From the NCBI GenBank assembly GCA_024516035.1, contig CM044955.1, positions 10,404,318 to 10,468,317 of the forward strand: a stretch of DNA of 64,000 bases, in the 5' to 3' direction. The notes below the pieces were generated by a model that did no database searches, was not told the DNA's origin, and was given only the letters and a program-made list of their open reading frames with translations. Below, piece after piece: positions 42,428-53,238 of the stretch (positions are counted from its first letter, which is position 1; each line of letters opens with the position of its first letter). A program made the position numbers and the translations under genes. The stretch is from Bactericera cockerelli. Taxonomy: Eukaryota; Arthropoda; Insecta; Hemiptera; Triozidae.

Positions 42428-43027
42428 AAAATGAATAAACATCAACTGTATGTATTTATATTATTAAGTTGTTTATTAAAATAAATAAGAAAATACAGAG
42501 TAAAAAATGTTGTTATTATTTATATCTATACAAAATAAAATAAGGGTTACACATTAAACAAAGTAGGATACAAAATAAAATAAGGGTTATACATTAAACA
42601 AAAATTAATTTACAGTATCATAGCCATCATCATTACAGATATACTTCTTAAAATAAGGATTATGTACAATATGAGGTGCTAGTCGGTAAGAATTGTTTTC
42701 TAAACTATCACTACTTAGAGCGTAAATTAAAAAAACTTACAGGTAGAAAGTACAAATCTCTTGGTTGTAAAAAGAAAAAGCCATAATCGTGAAATTTTTT
42801 AATCGATTCATTAGTCAAGGTTAATGTATTTTTCAATAACTCACAAAACCAATGTTTCATGACGATTACATTTATACTTGATACTGGAGGAGAGGGGCTT
42901 TGCAAAAGATAAATTAACTTTCAAAGATTTCAAGTTCGGACAGTCTAAATTTTCAATGTTGTAACAGGTTTTTCTAGACAAAATAGAATTCAAATATCTC
43001 TCCTTTTCAAGTCCTTTTACAATGACT
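42428..43027. other. Spacer between convergent Polinton genes
   Basis: AT-rich sequence with a direct repeat 'tacaaaataaaataagggtt' (about 42530 and 42570). On minus, 42660-42905 may be a decayed ORF; I recognise nothing in it. Confidence 0.4.
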
Positions 43028-43297
43028 TCAGTTAGAAAGAGATGATTGAATGATATTCACTACTTGATCATACTCTATATAACCATTATCCCACTCCATG
43101 TGGTGAAAATTTAATGTAACATTAGCAGCTTCTCGTCGACGGAGTAAATTTAACTTTTGAAATTCAAAGGGTGGTTTGAACACAAAATGTTGCACAAAGT
43201 CGTTGTCAAAAAGTTTACAAAATGAAAAACTCTTCACAATAACTTCTTTTTCATTACCACGAAAAAACTGAATGTCAGCAATAAACGTATTCTCCAT
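43028..43297 (-). CDS. Small Polinton ORF, 89 codons
   Basis: It starts MENTFIADIQFFRGNEKEVI, then VFKPPFEFQKLNLL and FHHMEWDNGYIEY. The layout (short beta-rich start 'fiaDIQ.F....e.ivKs', 'KPP..f..L', 'HH..W..G.i.Y') recalls N-terminal segments of exonuclease-like proteins that accompany Polintons in insect genomes. The frame is truncated compared with what I expect. Function unassigned. Confidence 0.4.
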   Translation of the reverse strand: MENTFIADIQFFRGNEKEVIVKSFSFCKLFDNDFVQHFVFKPPFEFQKLNLLRRREAANVTLNFHHMEWDNGYIEYDQVVNIIQSSLSN

Positions 43298-43416
43298 ATT
43301 TATTGAGGATAAAACGAAAAAATATGGTAAAAAATATTGATGTTAATGGTTTGAGTGACAATCAAGGAATAACCATTTATGCATATATTTATACAGTTTT
43401 ATAATCCAACTCTTTT

Positions 43417-46400
43417 TTATTCCAAATCCATTTCTGAAGACTCATTCTCTAACTTGTAGTGACCAAAGGGAAGGGTATTAATTTTATCGCTCATAAGAAC
43501 ACGTTTATCATCGAAATTATTCAGAACAAGTTTGTTCTGCTTCACAGTTGTGAGACAATGATTTTTTGAAACTATGTTGTGAAAAGATTTGTAAAGTTGT
43601 ATGTTTTCATGCATACATCTTTCAAAATCTTCAAACATAATTTCACGTTCTGTGATATGTTTTTTAACACCCTTTGCTTTCTTAACAATTTTACCCTCAT
43701 GAACTTGATACGAATAGAGTTTACTCGCAATGCCCACAATTTTTTTCAAAATTTTACCATCCAATTCATCTTTGAACTGTCCGAGTACCTTTTTATTTTG
43801 AAGAGAAAACAACCGGTGATTCGCCGGGTATGCACTAGTATCTAAATGTTCTGAAAGGTTCGAAAAGTCCTCGTATAAATCAGATGTAAAAATTTGATAA
43901 AAAAATGAATCAGTGTCCATATAGAGCAACCTTACATTATCAGGACCAAACCTTGGCTGTACAATATCATAATGAAATTGATACATCAAGGTTTTACTGA
44001 GGTCGAGGACGCAAACTCCTGCAAAAATTGCTTTGTTGAATTGAATTTGCTTCTTCTTCAATGTAAACAAAACAAGATTTTCCTTCAGTATTTTAAAATC
44101 ATCGAAAAATGCACTTGAAATACGTTTCCTAGCTAGTTTCCAATTTGTTTCTAGCTGTACATTAATCCTCTTACGCACACCTTCAATGAGTTTCCATACA
44201 AAGCGTTGTTGGCTAATTTAAAGAAGTCTTTTGCAAAGTCATTGGTTGCATTTTTCCTGTGCTCAGTATTAAGATTAATGTACGGAGCTAGATAATTCCT
44301 CTGAGTGAATTTTATTCCTCTATGTATTTTGATTAGTTTAAGTCCATGCTCCAAAGCCAGCTTCGACGATAGATAATGAACAATGTAATTTTGTTTATTT
44401 TCTAAAGTTGTAAGAAGTTTATGAGCGTTGGATGATGGAGATTTCTTACTCTCACAGAGGAAAGGTAAATTTGAGTGTAAATCATGAATTTCTTTTGGAT
44501 ATTCCACGTCTACCTCGAAAAAATAACCTACATCATCTTGTGGAGTAAGATCTAAAATAGTGATGTTATCGATTTCTTGTTGGTTCAACCACTTGAAATC
44601 TTTCAAAGGAAGATTCTGAATCATGCTGTAACCGTAAAGATTATTAGCATCTAGGTAGGTGAGATAGGAAGATTTTTCAGATGAAATAAACTCACTTGCC
44701 ATATATTTATTATTTGCCTCTGCGTACTTTTGAATACATTGGCAAATACCTCCCCGAATTGCTTGCTCGAAAAACAGGTACATGTCATAGTCTACTAAAA
44801 GTTCTATTTCGACTTGTGTTTTTTTAAGCATAGCATCCATGGTTAAACCTGGCAAGGAGTAGTACCACACAGGATCTAAGCTGTATTATGTCAAGGGAAA
44901 GGGATCGAAAGGATTCAAAAATATCTGCCAATAATAACACATCGGTTTTCAGATAAATTTCCGAATATTCTTTCAAGTTTTGACACTTGAAATGTGTCCA
45001 CACTTTCTGAGCGTGATTATAATCTTCCTGAGTAACCGAACTATTTGTTAAAGAGGAATAAAATTCATCAAGAGGGGGTAACTTAGTGTCTAACAATTTA
45101 CTATAGCTATCGAGATACTCGTAACAAAAAATTCCTTTCCTAGTCAATAATTCAAAATCAATGTCCGATTGAATATGTTTCCTTGTATGATAAAAATTTT
45201 CCTTGGGCAATGTTTTACTTAATTTGTCTAGGCTACCCGACAAAAACCGAAATGAATCAATGAATCGAACACTGAGATTGTCGGTAACCTTCTTTGAAAA
45301 GGAAACGTATTTTTCCGTTGAATTTGGAATTATATCTATTTTTTTATCATCATAATTTAAACCTTGTATAATTAAATGACTATCATAGCCTGAGAAATTG
45401 TGTACTACAACAGGGACAAATTTTTCATTCTTAAATTTTAAATTACATTTATTACAAAGAACTTTTCGAAGGCTCCCATCACCATAATGATAGTGATCCC
45501 TCACTTTTTTCAAAGTGTCCGTAAAAGTTCTTTTACAATGTTCACACTCTTTGGTTTCGTGAAAACGTCTCCAATCATCGGGTGAAAGGTTGAGTGGAAC
45601 ATGTGACTTGTAAAATTCATCTATTTGCTTTACATCAACAATCAACATCTTGAAAAATATCTCAACAACATCTTCATTTTCATCTTTAGCTGTATATGTA
45701 ATCAACTTGTTGGTATTTGGTCCAATCACATAGTAGGAAAAAGAAAAAGGCACATGTTGTTGAGTGGTTAAAGTGTATGAGTTGAGGTATGATGGTTCAC
45801 AAGAGCTAACTTTTTTCAAAATAACTCAAAATCTGTGTAAATCACGAAAGGAATTTTTTGTTCGTACTGAAAATGTTCAAACTTTAAAATATTTTCACCT
45901 TGTTTTGGCATAGAAGCAATACAAGGAGTTTGTTTACCACACAATTTTCTACGCTCCAGCAATCTTGTTTCATTACCAAATGCGGTAAAACACATTTTGC
46001 AGAAAAAAAAGCAGAAAAGTAAATCATTTGAACTCTGCATGTTATCAATTCTGGAAATGCGAAACGGTTGGATCATATTGTTTGTGTTCACAGTGTAAAC
46101 ATTTACTGCTACCCCCGGATTGTTACCTTCGAATATGTCCAGCTCGTCAATTTTAACTGGCCATGACAAACCCGACCAATTGTATTTACTGTCCAAATCT
46201 GTATAGCTTTTCTTATAATTACGTTTTGACCAATGGGAAATAAACTTAACCAACATTGAATATTTAAAGCAATAGTTGTCATTGATTTTGACATTAAATA
46301 CAGTTTTTTTTTATTCTCAAGAAAATCCGGGGTCTCAATAAAGATTCCACAGCGAATAGGTTGGTATTGCAAGAAGGAGAGCATAATTCCACCGATTGAC

Positions 46401-46887
46401 TCCATGGTCCAACCGCTTCCTTTCAATTCAAAATCAAGCATTTCCGATAGTAAACTTTCTACAGCCTCCTGCCATACATTATCAAAGTCTACACTTTGAC
46501 ACACTATAAAAATTTTGGTTTTTAAATGAGGCTAGTTTAATCTCATCTTCTTTGGTGATTTGTTTGAAAAAAAACAAAGTATTTAGCTGAAAATTTGAAA
46601 CTCTGATAATTTCTCAAAAATTCATCTTTCAACTCCATCACTTTGTCTTTTACAAACTCTTGAAGAAATTGATTTGAATTTTTATAGGTGTAATTTTTAA
46701 CAAAATATACTCTCATTCTATTCCCATAGGCAGACTTTACTAATGTAACATTGTCAGGATAACTGTTGAAAGTGTTTCTTTGATGCTGTACAGAGTTAAC
46801 ATGTTCCCTTTTTTGAGCATCGCTTGTAAAACTATAATGATCCTCACATATTGTACAGAACGCAATATTTAGTCTAGACACCTCCAT
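43417..46887 (-). pseudogene. Polinton protein-primed family B DNA polymerase, frameshifted
   Basis: Six overlapping frames (46887-46543, 46504-46109, 46256-45816, 45819-44824, 44870-44151, 44178-43417) read one protein of about 1,100 residues in order. It contains a C2H2-like start (CTICEDHYSF...H), KRNYKKSYTDLDSKYNWSGL, and a C-x2-C/HYHYG zinc motif. The exonuclease Exo II is VVVHNFSGYDSHLI. Motif A is YLDANNLYGYSM, motif B NNALYGNSLK and motif C LLYMDTDSFFYQI. All polymerase motifs are present, but at least four frameshifts separate them, so it is inactive. This enzyme replicates the element from a protein primer. Confidence 0.88.
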
Positions 46888-46959
46888 AGTGAAAGTCTAG
46901 AATAAAAAAAAAAGGTTAATAAATTTCAGCTAAAAGTATTTTGAAAGAATCAAAGTCTG

Positions 46960-47732
46960 TTAGAACTTTCTCACTTCACTCAAATATAATTGAAAAGTTC
47001 TTTCTTCGATACATTTCCTCCTATTGACATTTCTATTATACTTATAATTATTGCAATAACACTTGCGAGGTGAATTATGTTCTAGAGCAGACAAATATAG
47101 CATAAATACTAAGTCAATAATATGTTCACGAAATTTGTTATAATATATTGAGGGTGAATTTAATTGTTGAACATGTGGTATGATAAAATCGTAGATAAAT
47201 GAAATAATATCAGGAGAGTTACAATAATTGTCAAAAAATATGATTATTGAATCGACATGAATTTTGAAAAAGTAGAATACAAGGCTTTTATAAGCATTAT
47301 CTTCAAGAGAATGCATTGAAAAAAATGTAGTGTAATAAACAATTGTGGGCGGACGGTATCAGGACTAATCAAGTAAATTTCATCATGCCGAGTAGTTATT
47401 TTTTCATTCCATAAAGTGTTAAATAAATGGAAATTTGTAAAAATATCTTTTACGGACATGAGAAATGTTATCCTCAACTGTTCATGATAACAGTCCTGGT
47501 ACTCACTTTCCACATATTTAAAATTATTACATCTACAAATACGATATAAATATGAATGACTTCGATTTTTAAGTAAATTTATTAGATCTTCGAACCAACG
47601 AAGAAAACAATAAGTTATGTACGGAGGTAAGCCGATTTTTACAACATTTGGTTTGATGTAAAAAAAGAAAAAATCAATAGGTAAAGAAAAAAGTATGTAA
47701 ATTTTCAAAGTAGCTAATGATTTTATCAACAT
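46960..47732 (-). pseudogene. Polinton ORF of unknown function, one frameshift
   Basis: Frames 47732-47244 and 47316-46960 overlap and appear to be one protein of about 250 residues broken near 47310. It is rich in Phe/Ile/Tyr, with paired Cys (RICRCNNFKYVESEYQDC and CYCNNYKYNRNVNRRKC). Its DNA has a degraded homologue at 29.1-29.45 kb. Family not recognised. Confidence 0.45.
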
Positions 47733-47805
47733 GAGTTCTGGAAAAAGTAAATATTGCTTGTCTTAATGCTAATTCTTCTAATTTATACATTATTTTTCAA
47801 CTCTT

Positions 47806-48051
47806 TCAATGTTTTTTTGAATACATGTTGGCTAATTCAATTTCGTCTCTTTCAAGTTCCTCCATTATATCACACAAGATATCATCACAATCTTTTGGAA
47901 ATTTATATGCATTTGTTGTAACACAATTAAACATTGTTATATTCTCACTAATATGAGGTATAAGAGATTCTGCAAAAGAATATATTCTCATAATTTGACA
48001 AGGCTCTCCTTGAACACATTTTGGACTATATTCTAGAACAAATTGGAGCAC
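47806..48051 (-). CDS. Polinton small ORF, 81 codons, unknown
   Basis: MLQFVLEYSPKCVQGEPCQI...DDILCDIMEELERDEIELAN. It has an acidic helical C-terminus and no recognised family. Homologous noncoding sequence at 29.48-29.7 kb supports its being part of the element. It may be the C-terminal part of a longer ORF with 48080-48349 (the two are separated by 28 bp). Confidence 0.4.
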   Translation of the reverse strand: MLQFVLEYSPKCVQGEPCQIMRIYSFAESLIPHISENITMFNCVTTNAYKFPKDCDDILCDIMEELERDEIELANMYSKKH

Positions 48052-48079
48052 ATATCTTTTACGGCGTTATTTTCTTTTT

Positions 48080-48349
48080 TTAATACTCAATATTTGCTAT
48101 ATCATTATAAAAAAATGTAAAAATATCTTCATGTATATTTAGAGGTACTTGAAATTCTTTAATTGTTTCTTTAATCTCATTTTTATAACCTTTTTCGGTC
48201 ATAAATGTATCTATTACAGAGTAAAAATATCGATCTGCATGTTTTTCATGCACATCCTCAAAGATTAAATAAAAAAGGTCTTCATGTTGTTGAAAGAGTT
48301 GATGACTTATACTGTTTAATAATAATGAATAAAAAGATTGTAAATACAT
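48080..48349 (-). CDS. Polinton small ORF, 89 codons, unknown
   Basis: MYLQSFYSLLLNSISHQLFQ...PLNIHEDIFTFFYNDIANIEY. Predicted largely helical and not recognised. It may be the N-terminal half of the protein ending at 47806. Confidence 0.4.
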   Translation of the reverse strand: MYLQSFYSLLLNSISHQLFQQHEDLFYLIFEDVHEKHADRYFYSVIDTFMTEKGYKNEIKETIKEFQVPLNIHEDIFTFFYNDIANIEY

Positions 48350-48439
48350 TTTAAAAAAAAAAATCTATAACATACCATTAAATAAAGAATATTTGATCGC
48401 GTGCTGAAGATATTGAATGGTGGACACGATACAGCAATC

Positions 48440-48680
48440 ACTTCCTATTGTTGATAAGTCTAGTCAGTTCTTGGTCTTCACATTCATCCAATTGAGTCCA
48501 CGTCACTTTGACAATTTCAAAATCTCCAGCAGTCAGTTCCAATTTCTCAAGAATTTTACCTTGTCCAATTTTATAAGCAGTTTTAAACACTAATATATTT
48601 GACTCAGGTTTCACAATGTCTTTCGAAGCAATGTTAAAATTTTTTCGTACTAATAATTCTATTAGTCTATGGTTTTTTTA
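48440..48680 (-). pseudogene. Polinton ORF fragment, unknown
   Basis: An open minus frame of about 77 codons: HRLIELLVRKNFNIASKDIV, LVFKTAYKIGQGKILEKLEL, FEIVKVTWTQLDECEDQELT. It has no start within a sensible distance, so it is the 3' end of a decayed gene. From 48681 to 48990 the sequence is AT-rich with a tandem 'ataaggttaggttaaaaa' repeat (about 48868-48918). Confidence 0.35.
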
Positions 48681-49087
48681 AAATTTTAAGTGTTACAGTG
48701 GCACTCAATATTTTTTAAAAAACAGCAGGGTAAATGATTATAATGTTGTAGAAAATAAATTGTATATATATATTTATAAAAACAATGTTAAAAGAAATAA
48801 TTATAACTTAAAAAATAATATAATAATGTTAGGTAAAATGTTCACTAAATAATTATTCACAATATAAAAAATATAAATAAGGTTAGGTTAAAAAATATAA
48901 ATAAGGTTAGGTTAAAAATTAGAGTTTGACACTTCACCAACTTAAAGAAAAGTGATAATGTTCACTGGTATTCACTGCGTCTCTTGTGTTGGAATGAATA
49001 CGATCATGTACAAGTCCAACTATTTAAACTAAAAAGCTTGGAGTGCAGCCATCTGTTGTAATAGTTTTTTTTTTTTTTTTTCCTCAT

Positions 49088-49180
49088 ATGAAGCTCGGAT
49101 TCCAGTATGCTAATGAGGAGAGAGACGCTGATGCTCATTAATATGCCGGTGAACCTAGACGTTCGAGTTCATTCACTCGC
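49088..49180 (+). repeat. Inverted repeat (left copy, about 90 bp)
   Basis: 'gctcggattccagtatgcta' + 'atgaggagagagacgctgat'...'gttcattcac' is the diverged reverse complement of 50588-50672. The pair brackets the capsid-like gene and could be Polinton terminal sequence or copies of a SINE/MITE. Confidence 0.55.
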
Positions 49181-49326
49181 CTGTTTGGTTCGATGGTAGC
49201 ATATTATAATGATTCCAAAGCAGTCAGGAAATCGAATGTATTTTAATGAGGCAATAAACAAGTTGTTCTCCACATTAGCATTTCTCATTGTCTGATTTGC
49301 ATTCACGTGTCGCGTCGGAAGGTATT

Positions 49327-49995
49327 CTACATTATTTTCTGGATTGTATTGGTTAGTGGGTAGAGTCTTATAATTGAATCATGAATTATTAATGCATATA
49401 AAGTTGTTTTACTTGGAGCATTCTCAGCTAGTTCATATTCAATCCGAATGTCTACTGTAGAGCTATGTTTCCACAACTCAGACTGTTTTGAACAGTCAAG
49501 TACTACAATAGGAGCCTTTGTTAGAAAATCTTTATAGCTCAGATAGGGTTCACTAACTTTTCCATAGTAACTCTCTTGGGAAGCACAATACATTAAATAG
49601 AGAGGAATGTACTTTTTTTGTTCAAAGTCAATATTCAGAGACTCATAGGGGAAACACAGTGAGTTGAGATAGACTTTTAAATTCTTAAGTTTCACACTGT
49701 CAAACTCTGATGGATCCTTTGTCAAGCTGTTGCCCCGATCTGTTTGGAAGCCTAAAACTATAAATCTAGCTTTTTCTTGGGCCGTAGTTGTATTCAAAGT
49801 CCAGTTAATCTCTTTACTTGCCGGTAAATTTGGATAGTAATTTAAATTCCATTTTCTAAAACTCATATCAATCGGAACATTTCTTTTATATTGTGAGAGT
49901 AGCTCTAAACGAATGGGATCACTGACTTGAACATGCGGCACCTTCCATACTACTTTCGTTAGTTGAACTTTTGCATCAGTTACAGCAGTTGTACC
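49327..49995 (-). pseudogene. Polinton double-jelly-roll capsid-like protein, C-terminal half
   Basis: 204 codons from Met49941; the same frame stays open upstream to about 49995 (TDAKVQLTKVVWKVPHVQVS), so the Met is not the real start. Blocks: FRKWNLNYYPNLP, FIVLGFQTDRG, LKVYLNSLCFPYESLNIDF, LMYCASQESYYG, APIVVLDCSKQ, VDIRIEYELAENAP and LYALIIHDSIIRLYPLT. This is the C-terminal part of the insect 'double jelly roll-like' proteins found on Polintons, proposed to form the capsid. The N-terminal jelly roll is missing, cut by the insertion at 50.0-50.3 kb. Confidence 0.7.
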
Positions 49996-50009
49996 TGAGA
50001 AAGCCCTTT

Positions 50010-50333
50010 CAAAAGATATTCAGGGGTTTCCAGACTTTACTGCATACACAAAGTTAGACGCCATTTGCAAACAGTTAATATTAAAAAAATAAAATTTGCA
50101 CCAATGTATTTCTTATTTAAAGAACTTTCCAAAAATGTATCACAAGGTGGGGTTCGTATTTAAAAAAATGAAGTTGGCCCCCCTGGCCCCGACATGGGGG
50201 CCGGTAACAAAAATCGATTCCACTTTAAAAGAAGGTCATACTACCCCGGTTTACCATACAAAGTTTTAATTTTACCGAAGAAGCCATTCGAAAGTTATTC
50301 AGGGGTTTCCAGACTTTTGCCCCACCCTGTATT
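50010..50333. mobile_element. Short MITE-like insertion with a mariner-type end
   Basis: 'gatattcaggggtttccaga' (50018) and 'gttattcaggggtttccaga' (50295) border the segment as a direct repeat. The right end continues CTTTTGCCCCACCCTGTA, the same terminal sequence as the DD41D element at 54576. The left TIR is missing. It interrupts the capsid-like gene. Confidence 0.5.
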
Positions 50334-50335
50334 TC

Positions 50336-50467
50336 GACAATCCTAATGAATTGATTCAGAGGCTTTTACTTTTGAAAAGATCACAAGCCGCTGGAAATTT
50401 ACTTGCTCATAACAATGAAATTCTTTCTATAGAAGAAGAATTGAGGGAAGCTAATATAATTAACTAA
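50336..50467 (+). pseudogene. Polinton-associated ORF, C-terminal 43 residues
   Basis: Plus frame FDNPNELIQRLLLLKRSQAA then GNLLAHNNEILSIEEELREA and a stop. I have seen the pattern 'dpNELv.RLrLL..S..AGN..h.nEi.siiEELREa..I' as the end of a small protein that accompanies insect Polintons. The upstream part is missing because of the adjacent insertion. Confidence 0.5.
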
Positions 50468-50587
50468 ATAAAAATAATATCCTACGTCTACATACACCCA
50501 GTATAAATCATCCACCCAGTATGAATTGCCTGAGTACAATAATAATGAGCGTCGTTGTTAGCAAAATTAAATCCAAGCTCCAACAAT

Positions 50588-50672
50588 AGTCTGGTTGCAC
50601 AGTGTGAATGAACTCTAGAATGCACCAGCAGCGTCTCTCACCTCATTCGCATACTGGAATCCGAGCATCGCA
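50588..50672 (-). repeat. Inverted repeat (right copy)
   Basis: Diverged reverse complement of 49088-49180 ('cgtctctcacctcattcgca' + 'tactggaatccgagc'). Confidence 0.55.
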
Positions 50673-51395
50673 GTCTGTGACCAGCAAATTAATGAGCGTC
50701 ACTGGTTACGCTGCACTCAAGTCTGGACTCTGAAGGTTCTGTCCTCGGTTCGATTCCCATCAAGATCATTCAATTTACTCTAACTTTAACTTTGTTGTTT
50801 CAATTCGAAGAATGAACATTACACGTATGATATTGATTACGACATACTGCGATGTGAATGGGAATCGAACCCTGGATCAACCGGCAGATAGGAGGCTGGA
50901 CATGAGGGCAAAAGATAGAACTCATCGAAACACATCTTTTGAGTATCATATGTTGAGTCTCGCATAAACGAGGCCCGACTTATAACGAGTTCTTTGCTAA
51001 TGTACATAAACCACCCTTAGGGGGGGGGGGGGGGTAGAATTGAGATAGGGGGGTGGAAGTGCTACCAAAAGATGCCGGTTGTCGAGGCGAATCTTTTGAG
51101 TATAATATATTGAGCCTCGGATAAACGAGGCCAGAGTTATGACGTTTTCTTGCAAAACAGAATTGACCATTTAATAATCATCTACTGTCATTAGTTCCTT
51201 TTTCCACATATAATTGAAAAAGTCTATACTAATGGCTGCACAGTTTATAAGTCTGAAATATTCTCATCCTAACTGTCAACCACATGAATGAAATTGAATG
51301 GTATTTTTATTATTAAAATTGTATATTATGATTTTTTTTTACTTTCTAGCGGGCGTCTAGGTAGAACTTTTCTTTGTTTGAGTAGTGAGTTTTTT
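50673..51395. other. Gene-free spacer with tRNA-like pieces, direct repeat and G tract
   Basis: 'ctcggttcgattcccatcaa' (50751) and, inverted, 'gggaatcgaaccctggatca' (50860) look like B-box/T-arm sequences of tRNA-derived SINE heads. 'aatcttttgagtataatata' at 51089 repeats 'catcttttgagtatcatatg' at 50932 over about 75 bp. A run of about 16 G lies at 51020-51035. No gene is seen. Confidence 0.5.
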
Positions 51396-52640
51396 TCACA
51401 TCAAACTTTGTGATATGCTCGTGGATATGGTTTCTAATGACACTTGGTTTGATATTGCTTGTTTTAGTACCACGTAAATCACAAGGAGTTTTTCAGATTG
51501 GAACAAAGAGTTCACATGATTAAATATGGGTAGAATGAAGTTCAGGAATTTCAAGTAGAGTAACGTGTTCTTATCATTCATCATATTGAAGATTTCATCT
51601 GCTGCTATACTCTTGTCTTCTAATTTTGTTGTCGCAAAAAGTTGGAAAAGTATATCCTGGCCACACAATTTCCAAATGCCAACCAACGAGTCCATTCCGA
51701 TCAAGCAGTCGAAGAAGTCGTGAAAGTCAAAAAGATGAAATTTGACAGTTTTGTTGCTTCTAAATGTGTCAAATGCTGGAATGGTAATGCTGTATGGAAA
51801 ATCACTTTTCCATGAGCTGTACAGATTAAAATGGATCTTTTTAAAAGGTTTATTAAAATATTTTTGTGCTAAGTTAGGTTTCATAAAAGAGCGTGTACTC
51901 TCTGTGCCGATAAAAACGCGAAAGTTATATTTCGGCACAATAAAGTAAGGAAGTTTGTTTTCCGAATTTGTAAGGTTTAGTAGTGTTCCGTCTCCAAGGC
52001 TGGCATGCAAAAATTTCCAGGGCCTTCTTCAATTTCTTGGGGGCCGTGTTCAAGTTCCGCTCCTTCTTCGTAAGGTTCTTCTTGGATTGTATATGCATAG
52101 TCCACATATTGATTAGGGTCTGATTCGATGTTGTGATGGTTTCTTGAATTCCTAGTAGTAGTACTCATCGGTATTGGTTTTGGAAGGGGTTGGTTTGTTG
52201 GTTTGGCCAATACATTTTGGTTGTGCCGCTGTTTGATCTCCATGAGTTTTGCTGGTTGTTGTTATTGTTTTTCCAGTTGTTGTTGCTGAAATTGTTATTG
52301 TTTCTCCAATTGTTATTAGAGTTGAATGGTTTGAAAAGGTTTTTGTTGGCCTTGACTCCAACCTGCGTATTGGGGACTATTCTGACGTCCGTTGTTGTGA
52401 TAACTTGGGCCTTTCATCATGGGCGGAGTGTAGTGTTAAGTGCTCTTCTGTTGGTTGTTGTTACTTCTTGTAGATGAAGTGTCTATTTTAAAATCATTTA
52501 TGAGGGTGTTTAGTGCCTCGTTCATATCCTCGGGGTTTTTCGTCCGCATCAAGGATCCAAGTGGCTCTTTAATGCCACGTAAAAGGGTGCGTAAGGCAAG
52601 GTCAGAAATAACAATGGATGTTATCCCATTCTCTTTGAAT
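51396..52640 (-). pseudogene. Ty3/gypsy-type gag-protease remnant
   Basis: From about 52640 leftward: gag tail (SDLALRTLLRGIKEPLGSLM, NPEDMNEALNTLINDF), then an Asn/Trp-rich linker (NNNWRNNNNFSNNNWKNNNN). A protease-like domain follows in 52010-51396: LPYFIVPKYNFRVFIGTEST (DTGST degraded to GTEST, so the catalytic Asp is lost) and FHDFFDCLIGMDSL. The missing Asp and several frameshifts show it is dead. Its gag start is cut by a LINE fragment at about 52640; reverse transcriptase is absent. Confidence 0.7.
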
Positions 52641-53085
52641 GTGAAGATGATTAGCCTGGGGTAAATCGCCAACAGTAGATTGCCACAATTCCACAGCATC
52701 ATCTAGCACATGTACGGGAACCATAACGTCCTGAGGAAGAAGTTGTGAGACTAGGTCCTGCACACCGTGAGCAGAGCTAATGAAAGCGGGCAAAGCGAGG
52801 TCATAGATCTTACGAACACCAATCCCACCATATCTAATAGGCAACGTCGCCTGATTCCATTGAGTTATTAAGTCTAAATAAAAATATGCTGGAGAGTGCT
52901 GTAAAGTTTATGATCAATGGATTTCACGACATCTTTGAATTTCCAGAATGGACTGGTTCTGAGCAGGTATGAGAGCTTGGGGACTAACAAGCAGTTCTTA
53001 AGAACAAACCCAATATGAGCATTCAATTCTTTTAATCTTTCCAACATCAGTTTAAGATTATTTTTCTTATCACTTTCTGTAAATC
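52640..53085 (-). pseudogene. LINE reverse transcriptase C-terminal fragment
   Basis: KELNAHIGFVLKNCLLVPKL with SYLLRTSPFWKFKD (53060-52920), then LPIRYGGIGVRKIYDLALPA with FISSAHGVQDLVSQLL (52850-52740) and LWQS.....QREWDNIHC. The order 'aH.afflLrncL.iPKl.YlLRtsP' then 'lP.r.GGlGvR...dlalpAflaS' is the post-catalytic region of a non-LTR retrotransposon. Both ends are abrupt: on the right against the DUF7869 relic, on the left against gypsy gag. Confidence 0.75.
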
Positions 53086-53238
53086 TATTACAATTGTACA
53101 AGTGTCACTTGAGGGTAGTGTAGATGATGCAGAATCAGTTTGAATAGCTGTTAGAGCCGCTTGCACTTTCCGGTGGTGCAACTCCAAGTCTGCCTTTGCT
53201 TTAGTAGAAACACTTATTGGGACTTCTTTGCTCACATA

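Larger units (their letters stand above)
40340..50470. mobile_element. Decayed Polinton/Maverick element
   Basis: About 10 kb. From left to right: coiled-coil ORF and integrase on plus; protein-primed DNA polymerase, several small ORFs and a double-jelly-roll capsid-like protein on minus; a short conserved ORF tail on plus. Integrase + pPolB + jelly-roll capsid on one element is diagnostic of Polintons/adintovirus-like elements. No packaging ATPase (Walker A) or cysteine protease is visible, and terminal repeats are not identified, so part of the original 15-20 kb has been lost. A second relic of the same family lies at 28.7-29.7 kb. Confidence 0.8.
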
